A stretch of 64,000 nucleotides of DNA from Protonemura montana. Its lineage: Eukaryota > Arthropoda > Insecta > Plecoptera > Nemouridae. The translations under genes were made by a program, and so were the position numbers. The stretch spans positions 5,146,001 through 5,210,000 of the forward strand of contig OX387612.1 in assembly GCA_947568835.1 (NCBI GenBank), given 5' to 3'. Position 1 is the stretch's first letter. Every line of letters starts with the position of its first letter. The notes below the pieces were generated by a model. The model had not been told where the DNA came from. It saw only the letters and a program-made list of their open reading frames with translations, and ran no database searches. Shown piece after piece: positions 36,181-47,454 of this stretch.

Positions 36181-36290
36181 GTGGAGCGCTCTCGCTCGGA
36201 GCTGGTGCAAACCCGGTGGAGAGCATGACGTCATCGAGAAAGTTTCAAACCAGCTCTGGTGCAGGCCTGTCGAAAATATGTTTTATCACC
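36181..36290. repeat. Conserved right flank of the 43-bp array, locus 3 (shortened)
   Basis: GGAGCGCTCTCGCTCGGAGC, GCATGACGTCATCGAGAAAG and TTTCAAACCAGC match the distal part of the flanks at 15.2 and 56.4 kb. The proximal TTGCTCGCTC part is missing. Confidence 0.8.
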
Positions 36291-37094
36291 AGAATTAACA
36301 CGACCACTTTCAGAGGAAATTAAAGCTTACTCACAGTTAGAGTAAGCGGATACGAGTAACGGAAGTCTCGCGGTGGAAGGCATGACATTAGCAGACGTTA
36401 TAGACATAAAACGGATCGAAATTGTCCTTCGCACTTCTCACTTCTACTCATTTCGTTTTGAAATGAAAAATTGTTTCGTCCATTAAGAAGCCGTATGATT
36501 TTGTCGTGGTGGCAATTCTGATTGGTTGACTGACATTAAACGTCGCAAGTGCACAAAGAATTTAAATGAAATTAATTACTATTTCTTGTACTTGTGACTC
36601 GGCCATTACTTCTTTTGTCTGTTATCGTCGATCTTATTTAAAGCTAATGAGTGGATTCGTTTCCAAGTTGCGCTAAAATGATGGTATTGCGAGACTTTAC
36701 GAAACTTGAACCATCAAATAAAAATGAAATATAAATTAAACCATTTTAAATCTAAAGACCATCGTAAGTTTGTTACTTCAAGTCAAAAACAAAAAAGACT
36801 TATTCTGAAAGTCGAGACGTTTTAAAGCATCGTTACTATGTAATGGTGTTTGGTCCATAGTTTAACGAGTCATATTGTAAGGATAACCGAAATTGTGTTT
36901 TTTCAGTGAATTGTGTATTTGCAACGATTGCAGTAATGACTTGTCAGAAGGTTCTATTTGTGTGTATTTGGAACTTTTCACAGAATTCTATTTTAGCTCT
37001 TTTTAAAGTCTTGTTTATTGCATGAAGTCAGTAGACCATTAATAATTAAATCATAATTATTTAATGAGAAGTAAATCATTGTTAAATTTACCTC
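36291..37094. other. Unassigned intronic sequence
   Basis: No supported feature. Confidence 0.5.
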
Positions 37095-37378
37095 AAATGC
37101 ACGAAGCAGCTCTCAAATATAACTTGGCTCCTCCACCAAGTGCCCCTGAACGCAGCCCGCAAAGCAAACTTGGCTCCTCCACTAATTGCCCCTGACCGCA
37201 GCCCGCAGAGCAAACGTGGCTCCTCCACCAAATGCCCCTGACCGCAGCCCGCAAAGCAAACTTGGCTCCTCCACTAATTGCCCCTGAACGCAGCCCGCAG
37301 AACAAACTTGGCTCCTCCACCACGTGCCCCTGAACGCAACCCGCAGAGTAAACTTGGCTCCTCCACCAAGTACCTCTG
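37095..37378. repeat. 46-bp tandem repeat (about 6 units)
   Basis: The unit contains CAAACTTGGCTCCTCCACCA and TGCCCCTGAACGCAGCCCGC, with 46-bp spacing between CCCGCA motifs. Confidence 0.92.
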
Positions 37379-37884
37379 TATGCTGCAATTAGTAGATGCA
37401 TTAAATACAGAAGGAAAAATAAAAATTTTCTGTCACCCCGACATATTTTCAAAGCTCCAAGACTGTTGTTTTTATGTATAGAATCGACTTAATATAAGAG
37501 CGTGTGGCGTTTCTGCTGACGCTACCTAACCTGTCACCTGACGGGCATGTCTATCAGCTGAGACGGGTGCGACCCTCTGGAGCCACGAGGACAGATAGTC
37601 GGTCGACTTTGGTCCAGTTTAACGGAAACCAGAACATATAGAGCGATTAAATCTTATTAATTTTGGTTCAACACTATCTCAACAGAGCGTTATTTATTGA
37701 TAGAACCTCACAAACAAAAATTGGTGTAGCTGTATCTTGTTGACACGGCCGAGTTTTAAGCGTGACTACGTTCAACTACCGCGTAGGCACGTAGGTCAAC
37801 TACCGTACTGACCATACTTCAGTTGCAAGAAACCATAAAACCATAAAAGATCTTCATCTGAGACGATTCAACAAGTCAACAATA

Positions 37885-38485
37885 CGTGTGCTCGTTTAAC
37901 GCCACTGTGTATTGGAAATGTTTCTCACGTGTAGCACATGCCGGGGGTCGGCGCCGTTGTTTGAGTGACGGGTTCGCTTTGCCCAGGACTGGAACCCTGG
38001 ACGGAGTCATCAATGCTTGTGCTTGTGCAACGCCACTGTGTATTGGAAATGTTTCTCACATTTAGTTCACATGCCGGGGGTCGGCGCCGTTGTACCAGGA
38101 CTGGAACCCTGGACGGAGTCATCAATGCTTGTGCTTGTTCAACGCCACTGTGTATTGAAAATGTTTCTCACATGTAGTTCACATGCCGGGGGTCGGCGCC
38201 GTTGTACCAGGACTGGAACCCTGGACGGAGTCATCAATGCTTGTGCTTGTTCAACGCCACTGTGTATTGAAAATGTTTCTCACATGTAGTTCACATGCCG
38301 GGGGTCGGCGCCGTTGTACCAGGACTGGAACCCTGGACGGAGTCATCAATGCTTGTGCTTGTGCAACGCCACTGTGTATTGGAAATGTTTCTCACGTGTA
38401 GTTCACATGCCGGGGGTCGGCGCCGTTGTTTGAGTGACGGGTTCGCTTGTACCAGGACTGAAACCCTGGACGGAGTCCTCGAAAA
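37885..38485. repeat. 112-bp tandem repeat (about 5 units)
   Basis: ATGCCGGGGGTCGGCGCCGT recurs at 38071, 38183, 38295 and 38407 (112 bp apart), with a first unit at 37938. Only the first and last units carry an extra TTTGAGTGACGGGTTCGCTT, so inner units were amplified from a form without it. Confidence 0.93.
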
Positions 38486-38995
38486 ATTGTCTGTTTTACA
38501 TCTCTCTTTATTTGGGTTGTGTTTTCATATCTAATTTACATGCTGAATGACTTTACAGATTGGGATGGAAGTGTCATCTTGCGATATATATATTTTTTAT
38601 TTTGCATTAGTCTAATGTCGAGTGCTAAAAACGTCGCCTCCTCTAACGCCTCCAATATTTAGTTTAGCGAAAATGAAAAAAACTTACTCTAGAGAATTAT
38701 CTGAACTATTGAATGATAATAAGTTGCACTCTGTCCTTTGCTTCCTGTAGGCTGTAGGGGTTGTTACACGTTTGCCATTTTGGAGAGCAAATTGGTATAT
38801 GCCTCCCTATATACAGCGCTATAAGACGTAGACACGTCAAAACAACTGTCCTATGAAATGCTAACAAAAACGATACGATACAATAACTGAAAATATATTT
38901 AACGCGCACGTGCAAAGAATCGCTAAAGTAACCCAATTTTCTCGTAAACCTATTAGTATAATTAACTTCTTATTAGGAACACGACTACCATCTCA

Positions 38996-39130
38996 AAAAC
39001 TGAACAAACGGGGAACACGAACCCCGATCTCCACCTATCGCGGGTGTTACTTTTACCAATTAAGCTTATTGGACATGGAATTTTTATAAAGTATAATGAC
39101 AGTTTTCTGCCCATTGCAAACATTTATGAT
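38996..39130 (-). mobile_element. tRNA-derived SINE-like repeat, minus strand
   Basis: In reverse it carries GTCCAATAAGCTTAATTGG, a bipartite tRNA-like core and GGGTTCGTGTTCCCCG, followed by a TGCCCATTGCAAACATTT-type tail. Confidence 0.7.
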
Positions 39131-39496
39131 TTTTATTTATTAATTATGGCGTTTACCAACGCATTTTTTTGACAACTGGCCATGTGGCACTGATCCAATG
39201 GCGTCGATTAATAAATGGATGATGATGAATCTAACCTAGCTTAGAAGGGAGGTGAGAAAACCCGGTGCCGGTGTAACAGAATATTCGTACTGCCATAATA
39301 TTATTACCCCCAGTAATCTCAGTTCATAATATGATTACTGGCCAGTAAACAAGAATTGTAATGAGATTACTGGCTGAGAAAACCTAGCGTTTGAGAACAT
39401 ATTATTTGTACTGTACCAGTAAAACAAAAACAGTGAAATAATATTACTCCCAAAACAAAAGCATCACCTGCAGGGTACAGGGTGTCTTAAAGCAAA

Positions 39497-39868
39497 TGCA
39501 GGGGAGTAATCTGATAATAGCCTGAAGGTATAATGCTATTACTCCCCAACATAATGAAATGTGAACTTACCTGTGCATTTTGATGCAATCGAACTAGATG
39601 CACTACAGGGTGTGTACAAAACAATGCAGGGGAGTAATCTGATAATAGCCTGAAGGTATAATGCTATTACTCCCCAACATAATGAAATGTGAACTTACCT
39701 GTGCATTTTGATGCAATCGAACTAGATGCACTACAGGGTGTGTACAAAGCAAATGCAGGGGAGTAATCTGATAATAGCCTGAAGGTATAATGCTATTACT
39801 CCCCAACATTATGAAATGTGAATTAACCTGTGCATTTTGATGCAATCGAACTAGATGCACTACAGAGA
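39497..39868 (-). repeat. Left block of the 122-126-bp repeat inside the TIR element (3 units)
   Basis: Units contain GCAGGGGAGTAATCTGATAA, TATAATGCTATTACTCCCC and CTAGATGCACTACAGGGTG. The right block at 40160-40920 is the reverse complement, so the element can fold into a long hairpin. Confidence 0.85.
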
Positions 39869-40159
39869 ATCCAATTTGTACGAGTGACTTAAATGTATTT
39901 CAATTTTGTAAAGATATTGTGAATTCATATACACCTCGAAGCTCATTTCCAGAAGCAGGCGGCGTGGATAGTCAGTCAAAGGGATTTGCTGAGACGCAGG
40001 GTAGAGTGACCGGCTAGAGCTAGGCTAGGCTAGAGTGACCGGCGTCGGCGCCTTTCATTCCACAACAGACGTATCGAAATTTCAGGGAACCTATGCAATT
40101 TTATTGTTTATGTTCGTAACACTACACAAGGCAGACAATGCAAGCTTGTTCGAATCAGT

Positions 40160-40920
40160 ACTATTATTCAGGCTATTATCAGATTACTCCCCTGCATTGT
40201 TTTGTACACACCCTGTAGTGCATCTAGTTCGATTGCATCAAAATGCACAGGTTAATTCACATTTCATAATGTTGGGGAGTAATAGCATTATACCTTCAGG
40301 CTATTATCAGATTACTCCCCTGCATTGTTTTGTACACACCCTGTAGTGCATCTAGTTCGATTGCATCAAAATGCACAGGTTAATTCACATTTCATAATGT
40401 TGGGGAGTAATAGCATTATACCTTCAGGCTATTATCAGATTACTCCCCTGCATTGATTTGTACACACCCTGTAGTGCATCTAGTTCGATTGCATCAAAAT
40501 GCACAGGTTAATTCACATTTCATAATGTTGGGGAGTAATAGCATTATACCTTCAGGCTATTATCAGATTACTCCCCTGCATTGTTTTGTACACACCCTGT
40601 AGTGCATCTAGTTCGATTGCATCAAAATGCACAGGTTAATTCACATTTCATAATGTTGGGGAGTAATAGCATTATACCTTCAGGCTATTATCAGATTACT
40701 CCCCTGCATTTGCTTTGTACACACCCTGTAGTGCATCTAGTTCGATTGCATCAAAATGCACAGGTAAGTTCACATTTCATTATGTTGGGGAGTAATAGCA
40801 TTATACCTTCAGGCTATTATCAGATTACTCCCCTGCATTGTTTTGTACACACCCTGTAGTGCATCTAGTTCGATTGCATCAAAATGCACAGGTAAGTTCA
40901 CATTTCATTATGTTGGCAAG
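40160..40920 (+). repeat. Right block of the 122-126-bp repeat inside the TIR element (about 6 units)
   Basis: Inverted relative to the block at 39497-39868. Individual units differ mainly at GTTAATTCAC versus GTAAGTTCAC, and the versions are shared between the two blocks, which suggests exchange between them. Confidence 0.85.
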
Positions 40921-41590
40921 GGGTGTTGTTGCATTTCTATCGAAAGGTATGGGGCGTAGTCCCATAGTCCCCACAGCAAGTAGCCTGGCTAATTTTTAAG
41001 CTAAACAGTACGCTAATCCCTGCAATGTGTTTGGTCACCCTGTGATTTGATTGATGTGATTTATTTGTGCATAGTCAGTAATACTATTATAGTGATGTTT
41101 TGAAATTTTGTATTACTGTATATGTAATAATATGTATTATTTTTACTGGGCCAGTAATCTCAAATCGTCTTTAGTTTACTGGTACAGTAATCTCAAAACG
41201 TTTCTAGTTTACTGGTACAGTAATCGTAGATCATATTGAGTTTACTGGCCAGTAAAACTAGCATATGCTGTGTTTACTGGGGGGTAATGTTAGTGGACAG
41301 TATAAATATTATGCGACACCGGCACGTAGCCTACTCCTGTAAAATAGCACCAAAGGGACCCCCGGCTTAACGTCCCTTCCGAAGGACGGTACAACGCGAA
41401 CATCAGGATTCCTCCACAAATCAATGCTGTCGAGAGGTTGGTAAGCAAGGCAAGTGAAGTTGCTGTACTAACTTTCATCCCTCTAACCTCTCTCCCGAAC
41501 AGAACTGGTCATGTGTATGATGGTCACCCATCCTTTCTTCGCTGATCTCATGAGAACCGGCTTTTCTGCCACGCCAAACCGTTCGGTGCG

Positions 41591-42127
41591 TTATTTTTAT
41601 AATAATAACCTATTAGTTATTTTGACTGGATTTCATTTAAGTGCCCCAACCAGTGATTTTTATACTGTCTGACAGGTAATTTCGTTCACAATTCCGCGCC
41701 TACCATGTCCGATACCTATTAAAGGCAACCTTTTATAGAAGATTCCGAAGAAGAAAAAAAAACTCTTAGCTCACTCTTTTATCAAAACTATTCATACCAT
41801 CCATGCGTGAAAAAGGGCACCTATTTGACACGCATGTGTGTGAGTTTTCTGTTACACTTCAGTAGATAACGCCACCTGTATTGCCCGTACGTTCAACATC
41901 GTAGTCCGCACCTGTTCCCCTACACGATTCGTTGCCGGCTTTCGAAAGCCTAGCCTTATTCATGAATCAACCTTTCAGCACTGAATGAAGCAATTTAGTT
42001 TTATTTTGAACAGTAGAGAACAGAGTCTCGTGGATGAAAAACCTGTGCATTGAGGATTGGGTTCAATGTTTAGTCTGTAAATTGTAAAAGTTTTTAAAAA
42101 AAGTTTTTTAGTTAGATCCAGTTAGGT
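41591..42127. other. Unassigned intronic sequence
   Basis: No supported feature. Confidence 0.5.
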
Positions 42128-42202
42128 CTGGTTTCAACAAAATGTTTAGCTATAAATTGGATCTCTAGCTCACAGAAACATCTGAATTTCACTGCATGTG
42201 AA
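42128..42202 (+). repeat. Single diverged unit of the 92-bp repeat
   Basis: TTTCAACAAAATGTTTAGCT, then AAATTGGATCTCTAGCTCAC and TTTCACTGCATGTGA match the array at 8.1-8.6 kb, 34 kb away. Confidence 0.8.
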
Positions 42203-42254
42203 CAAATTGGAGAAATTTGGAGGAAATTTGAAACTGGCTTGCGCTCAATTAATC

Positions 42255-42475
42255 GTCATTAATTTTAATAAACGTGTATCGATATTTTGAGTCGTAATTA
42301 CTTAATTGCAAAGGTTTTTTTTTTCAAAGTAAGGTCGCAAGCGCCATCGGGTGACTACTACCGTTACCACATGTTTCCGGATAGTTTGCTCAGCAGATAG
42401 TTTAACTTTAACGCTGGCCCTCGGACTATACCTTTAAACTCAATGTGCAATAGAACTTTGAGAAATATTCAGACT
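42255..42475. repeat. Dispersed repeat 'N', copy 1
   Basis: GTGTATCGATATTTTGAGTC, GTCGCAAGCGCCATCGGGTG, CCGTTACCACATGTTTCCGG and ACCTTTAAACTCAATG match 63140-63290. A partial inverted match (TTGAGTTTAAAGGTAT) lies at 17985-18000, and a diverged piece at 29700-29750. Confidence 0.72.
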
Positions 42476-42692
42476 TAGATTAAAGTAACCATAGGAAAGT
42501 GATTTTGCTTGAGGCAAGAACGAAATTGCAAAGCCAAATTGTTGGAATTTGCAAATTAAAAACTAACATGAAATGAAAATAAAAATGGCTAAAGAAAATG
42601 TGAAATTTTAAAGTTAAAAGGCAATTTGTGTAAGAAATTGTCTAACTTCTGAGAACAAATATGCACATAAAAACTTTGAGGTTACAGTCCCT

Positions 42693-43397
42693 ACTCACGG
42701 GTTACTTGTTTTAGATTGCCATGACACCCACCCATTACTATTACACTGTGATAAACTGCCCGATGCCAGGCACGGGTTACTTGTTTTAGATTGCCATGAC
42801 AACCTTGTTTCACCCACCCATTACTATTACATTGTGATGAACTGCCCGGTGCCGGGCACGGGTTACTTGTTTTAGATTGCCATGACAACCAATTGTTTCA
42901 CCCACCCATTACTATTACATTGTGATGAACTGCCCGATGCCGGGCACGGGTTACTTGTTTTAGATTGCCATGACAACCAATTGTTTCACCCACCCATTAC
43001 TATTACATTGTGATGAACTGCCCGATGCCGGGCACGGGTTACTTGTTTTAGATTGCCATGAGAACCCTTTTTTCACCCACCCATTACTATTACATTGTGA
43101 TGAACTGCCCGATGCCGGGCACGGGTTACTTGTTTTAGATTGCCATGACAACCCTTGTTTCACCCACCCATTACTATTACATTGTGATGAACTGTCCGAT
43201 GCCGGGCACGGGTTACTTGTTTTAGATTGCCATGACAACCCTTGTTTCACCCACCCATTACTATTACATTGTGATGAACTGCCCGATGCCGGGCACGGGT
43301 TACTTGTTTTAGATTGCCATGACAACTCTTGTTTCACCCACCCATTACTATTACATTGTGATGAACTGCGCGATGCCGGGCACGGGTTATTTGTTTT
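42693..43397. repeat. 87-bp tandem repeat, second locus (about 8 units)
   Basis: Same orientation and near-identical sequence to 2267-2489. The first unit is shortened. Open frames through the array on both strands follow from the unit length (3 x 29) and are not evidence of a gene. Confidence 0.93.
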
Positions 43398-43602
43398 TTT
43401 GTTTTACCCTTTTCAAGAAACAAAACGCTAAACATATCACTTCACCAAAAAAAAAATAAGATATCTCAGTGTTTGCTGACTCATCTGCACAATGTCCACC
43501 GAACGAAAATACAAATTACCAAGAACGAGCTCAATTCGTTCATTGCCATTTCTTCCCAATGCCTAACGCCATAAAGCGCATCGGCAAATTTGCATTTAAA
43601 CG

Positions 43603-43758
43603 ATGCACGAGCGCCTAGCTGAACGAAGCCCGCATTCGAAATGTCATCTGTACCAATTTAGTGCACCTCGCGACGGAATGCACTATTTCCAGTGCGATGC
43701 AATCATTGATTTTCCAAGGGCCCTTTCGTTCGCCAATGCGGGCGCATGTTTGAGAGCG
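43603..43758 (+). CDS. Weak candidate exon of a secreted cysteine-containing protein
   Basis: A GC-richer stretch has an open frame running into CAG|GTTGGT, a possible donor at 43764-43769. It encodes SPHSKCHLYQFS, MHYFQC and DFPRALSFANAGACL. Spacing of the three cysteines loosely resembles a CBM14 domain missing its third cysteine, while the YF...DF..AL...G..L pattern loosely resembles the start of a C-type lectin domain. An in-frame stop precedes the ATG and there is no signal peptide, so if real it is probably an internal exon with an acceptor near the ATG. I cannot assign it. It may be chance. Confidence 0.22.
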
Positions 43759-43929
43759 TTCCAGGTTGGTATTATTGACGTTTTCATGCATTTTTTTTTA
43801 AATATATGTGTTGAATGCATGGGATTGTGAAACCCTCTGGTTTGCCTTAGTTGAAATGAGTTGGCCAAAAAGTATATGAGATAGAAATTCATGTATGAAT
43901 ATGCAATATCTTTAGGAAACTTTTGACTG

Positions 43930-44355
43930 AACGGTTTGGCGTGTTGGAAACACCGGTTCTCATTAGATCACCGAAGTTAAGCAACACTGCGCTGAGTCAG
44001 GTTTTGGATGAGAGACCATCATACATATGACCAGTTATGTTCGGGAGAGAGGTTGGAGGGATGAAAGTTAGTAAAGCAACTTCACTCGCCTTGCTTATCA
44101 ACCTCTCGACAGCATGGATTTGTGAAGGAATCCTGTTGTTCGCGTTGTACCGTCCTTCGGAAGGGACGTTAAGCCGGTGGTCCCCTTGATCTTTGACAGG
44201 AGTAGGCTACGTGCTGGCATCGGGTTTCACCTCCTTGCTTCTAGGCTAGGTTAGGTTTATCATCATCCTCATAATCGTCCGCTCATTCACCGACGCCATT
44301 AGACTAGAGCCACATAGCCAGTTGTGAAAACAGTGCGTCGTTAAAACACAACAAT
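43930..44355 (+). mobile_element. 5S SINE, near-complete
   Basis: Runs from GAACGGTTTGGCGTGTTGG to the GTCGTTAAAACACAACAATA tail. GGAAACTT occurs just before (43916-43923) and just after (about 44369), a possible target duplication with short extra bases at the 5' end. Confidence 0.88.
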
Positions 44356-44619
44356 AAATCGAATCGGGAAACTTCAAAATTACTCACATAGTAAGTTTCT
44401 TGTAAAATCTACTGAATTTATTCTTTCTTCAACTGTTTCACTATACTTTTTGTTCTCTGTGATGGCAAGTTTTTGACCTTTTTTACAGGAAATGGTGTCA
44501 ATGGCTGTGAATGGTGTAAACCTCTTATTATTCTATTCTCTGAACAAAATCCGTGATTACCCGCGATAAGTGTAGAGAATAATTGGTCCCGTTTGGGCAT
44601 CAGTTTTTTCAGTAGCAGT

Positions 44620-45015
44620 GTTTCTAATAATAGGATATCCCGCGCATTGCAAGCGTTTCCAATTTAAAATTAGATATCACATATTTAAACGCATCCAACG
44701 TCAAATTGGAGTTACTAGAGATGGACAGGCTGTGACGTGGTATAGCGTCACTAGAATCAGAGTGACTGTGAGTATTCACAGCCTCTTGGTTCTGCTTCTT
44801 AGAGATCCGCCATTCTCATCAAAAACTCGAAAAACCTCCCGAAAATGATGTGTCCACGTAAGTATGGGTTGGAGCAACACCCGCGATGGGTGGTGATCGA
44901 GGTTCCATTCCCCGAATGGGCATCAATTTTTGAAGGTTTAGAAGTGTTCCTAAAAAATTTATTTCCTGTGCATTGCAAGGGTTTGCAATTTAAAATTAGA
45001 TTTCACAGCTGTTAC
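44620..45015 (+). mobile_element. tRNA-derived SINE-like repeat with an extra tail fragment
   Basis: A separate tail fragment (CGCGCATTGCAAGCGTTTCC) lies at 44638-44690. A full unit follows, with leader GGTATAGCGTCACTAGAATC, tRNA-like core around 44850-44925 and tail CATTGCAAGGGTTTGCAATT. Confidence 0.75.
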
Positions 45016-45123
45016 ACTACTTTTTTATTCAAACAGAAACTTAAGGCTGTAATTGCTATAAAAAACTTAAAACTTTCTTGGACAGTCATTTTCGTTGCCA
45101 AATTTGAAAAAAAAACTCAAGCA

Positions 45124-46692
45124 AAGGAGGTTTAATAGTAGATTCAACGTTTGGTAGCCATGGAGATGCTGAGATCGCCTGACAGAGCTTCTCAATTCTG
45201 CTATCTTATGTTACCACGGGTATATTATGGCCTAGCATAGGAGGTTCAATGGTAGATTCAAAGTTTGGTAGCCATGGAGATGCTGAGATCGCCTGACAGA
45301 GCTTCTCAATTCTGCTATCTTATGTTACCACTGGTATATCATGGCCTAGCATAGGAGGTTCAATGGTAGATTCAACGTTTGATAGCCATGGAGATGTTGA
45401 GATTGCCTGACAGAGCTTCTCAATTCTGCTATCTTATGTTATCACGGGTATATCATGGCCTAGCATAGGAGGTTCAATGGTAGATTCAACGTTTGGTAGC
45501 CATGGAGATGCTGAGATCGCCTGACAGAGCTTCTCAATTCTGCTATCTTATGTTACCACGGGTATATCATGGCCTAGCATAGGAGGTTCAATGGTAGATT
45601 CAACGTTTGATAGCCATGGAGATGCTGAGATCGCCTGATAGAGCTTCTCAATTCTGCTATCTTATGTTACCACGGGTATATCATGGCCTAGCATAGGAGG
45701 TTCAATGGTAGATTCAAAGTTTGGTAGCCATGGAGATGCTGAGATCGCCTGACAGAGCTTCTCAATTCTGCTATCTTATGTTACCACTGGTATATCATGG
45801 CCTAGCATAGGAGGTTCAATGGTAGATTCAACGTTTGATAGCCATGGAGATGTTGAGATCGCCTGACAGAGCTTCTCAATTCTGCTATCTTATGTTACCA
45901 CGGGTATAACATGGTCTAGCATAGGAGGTTCAATGGTAGATTCAACGTTTGGTAGCCATGGAGATGCTGAGATCGCCTGACAGAGCTTCTCAATTCTGCT
46001 ATCTTATGTTACCACGGGTATATCATGGCCTAGCATAGGAGGTTCAATGGTAGATTCAATGTTTGATAGCCATGGAGATGCTGTGATCGCCTGACAGAGC
46101 TTATCAATTCTGCTATCTTATGTTACCACGGGTATATCATGGCCTAGCATAGGAGGTTCAATGGTAGATTCAACGTTTGGTAGCCATGGAGATGTTGAGA
46201 TTGCCTGACAGAGCTTCTCAATTCTGCTATCTTATGTTACCACGGGTATATCATGGCCTAGTATAGGAGGTTCAATGGTAGATTCAACGTTTGATAGCCA
46301 TGGAGATGCTGAGATCGCCTGACAGAGCTTCTCAGCTCTGCTACTTTTGTTACTACAGGTATATCATGGCCTAGCATAGGAGGTTCAATGGTAGATTCAA
46401 CGTTTGATAGCCATGGAGATGCTGAGATCGCCTGAGAGAGCTCCTCAATTCTGCTATCTTATGTTACCACGGGTATATCATGGCCTAGCATAGGAGGTTC
46501 AATGGTAGATTCAACGTTTGATAGCCATGGAGATGTTGAGATTGCCTGACAGAGCTTCTCAATTCTGCTATCTTATGTTACCACGGGTATATCATGGCCT
46601 AGTATAGGAGGTTCAATGGTAGATTCAACGTTTGATAGCCATGGAGATGCTGAGATCGCCTGACAGAGCTTCTCAGCTCTGCTACTTTCATT
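45124..46692. repeat. 114-bp tandem repeat (about 13.7 units)
   Basis: GGAGGTTCAATGGTAGATTC recurs every 114 bp. Other unit motifs are GGTAGCCATGGAGATGCTGA and TTATGTTACCACGGGTATAT. The variant AAAGTTTGGTAGCC recurs 456 bp (four units) apart, indicating higher-order blocks. Confidence 0.95.
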
Positions 46693-47454
46693 AATAAATC
46701 ACCTCGCTTTAGCACGCATCGCTCGGTGTACTTTTTTAATTAATTTTTTATACGATTTCCTGAGTCTTTTGACGCAGAAAGAAAGACTGGCAATAATAAA
46801 AGATTTGTGGTATTATAAAAAGTTACGGATAATTCAACGTCAAACCAAATGACATGAAAGTTCTCAAATAAAAAATATTAATTAAAATTCAAGTTTGTGT
46901 GAAAGCGGCGAACAAACTTGAAATTGTTTTACGGTAAAACATTAGAATTGTTACAAATTAACTTTCCTATTTATTGGATTTCTGAAGACGCATCTCCTTT
47001 TTCTAGCGTGAGCCTTACCTTGCCACAGCCTGGTGGAATCTGACGTCACTAACTACATGTTGCCAACTTTAGAACGTAAAATAAAGCTAATCTTCACCGG
47101 GGAGTTTGAAAATTAACCATAAAAATTATGAAGGAACAATTACATTTCGCATTTTAATTCTTTGTGAATTAATCAGTTTATTTACGGGAAACTTGACCTA
47201 TTGAAAAACAAGAGCTTTAATGCTAAACTCAAAGTCCTAGTGACTTCTGCTCATAACCTACCGTACACTAGCAGATTCTAGCAATGGCTGCCACAAAGCA
47301 GTTTGCAAGTTTGGATGCTTGTCAAAACCTGATATAAGATAAAATAAACTCAAAATATATACATTTGATCTTTGCTTGATTAATATTGATTGTTTTTCAT
47401 TCAATATTTATTTTTACTGAAATTATTACATTTTTTTTCTGCTTTAAAATCGGA
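46693..47454. other. Unassigned AT-rich intronic sequence
   Basis: No supported feature between the 114-bp and 84-bp arrays. Confidence 0.5.

Larger units (their letters stand above)
39272..41318. mobile_element. Non-autonomous TIR DNA element inserted in a 5S SINE
   Basis: 2,047 bp flanked by CCGG. The ends are imperfect inverted repeats beginning TGT and ending ACA: the left end reads TGTAACAGAATATTCGTACT and the right end, reversed, TGTCGCATAATATTTATACT, both followed by runs with CCCAGTAA. Much of the inside is GATTACTGGCCAGTAAAC-like sequence. Two blocks of a 122-126-bp repeat lie in opposite orientation. No coding sequence is seen. TGT...ACA ends with a 4-bp duplication recall Ginger-type transposons, but the family is not established. 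Confidence 0.8.
39145..41590 (-). mobile_element. 5S SINE split by a 2.05-kb TIR element
   Basis: The tail and part of the central domain lie at 39145-39271, ending CGGTGCCGG. The remainder, starting CCGGCACGTAGCC, lies at 41319-41590. Together they make one SINE interrupted at its central domain, with CCGG present on both sides of the insertion. Confidence 0.88.
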
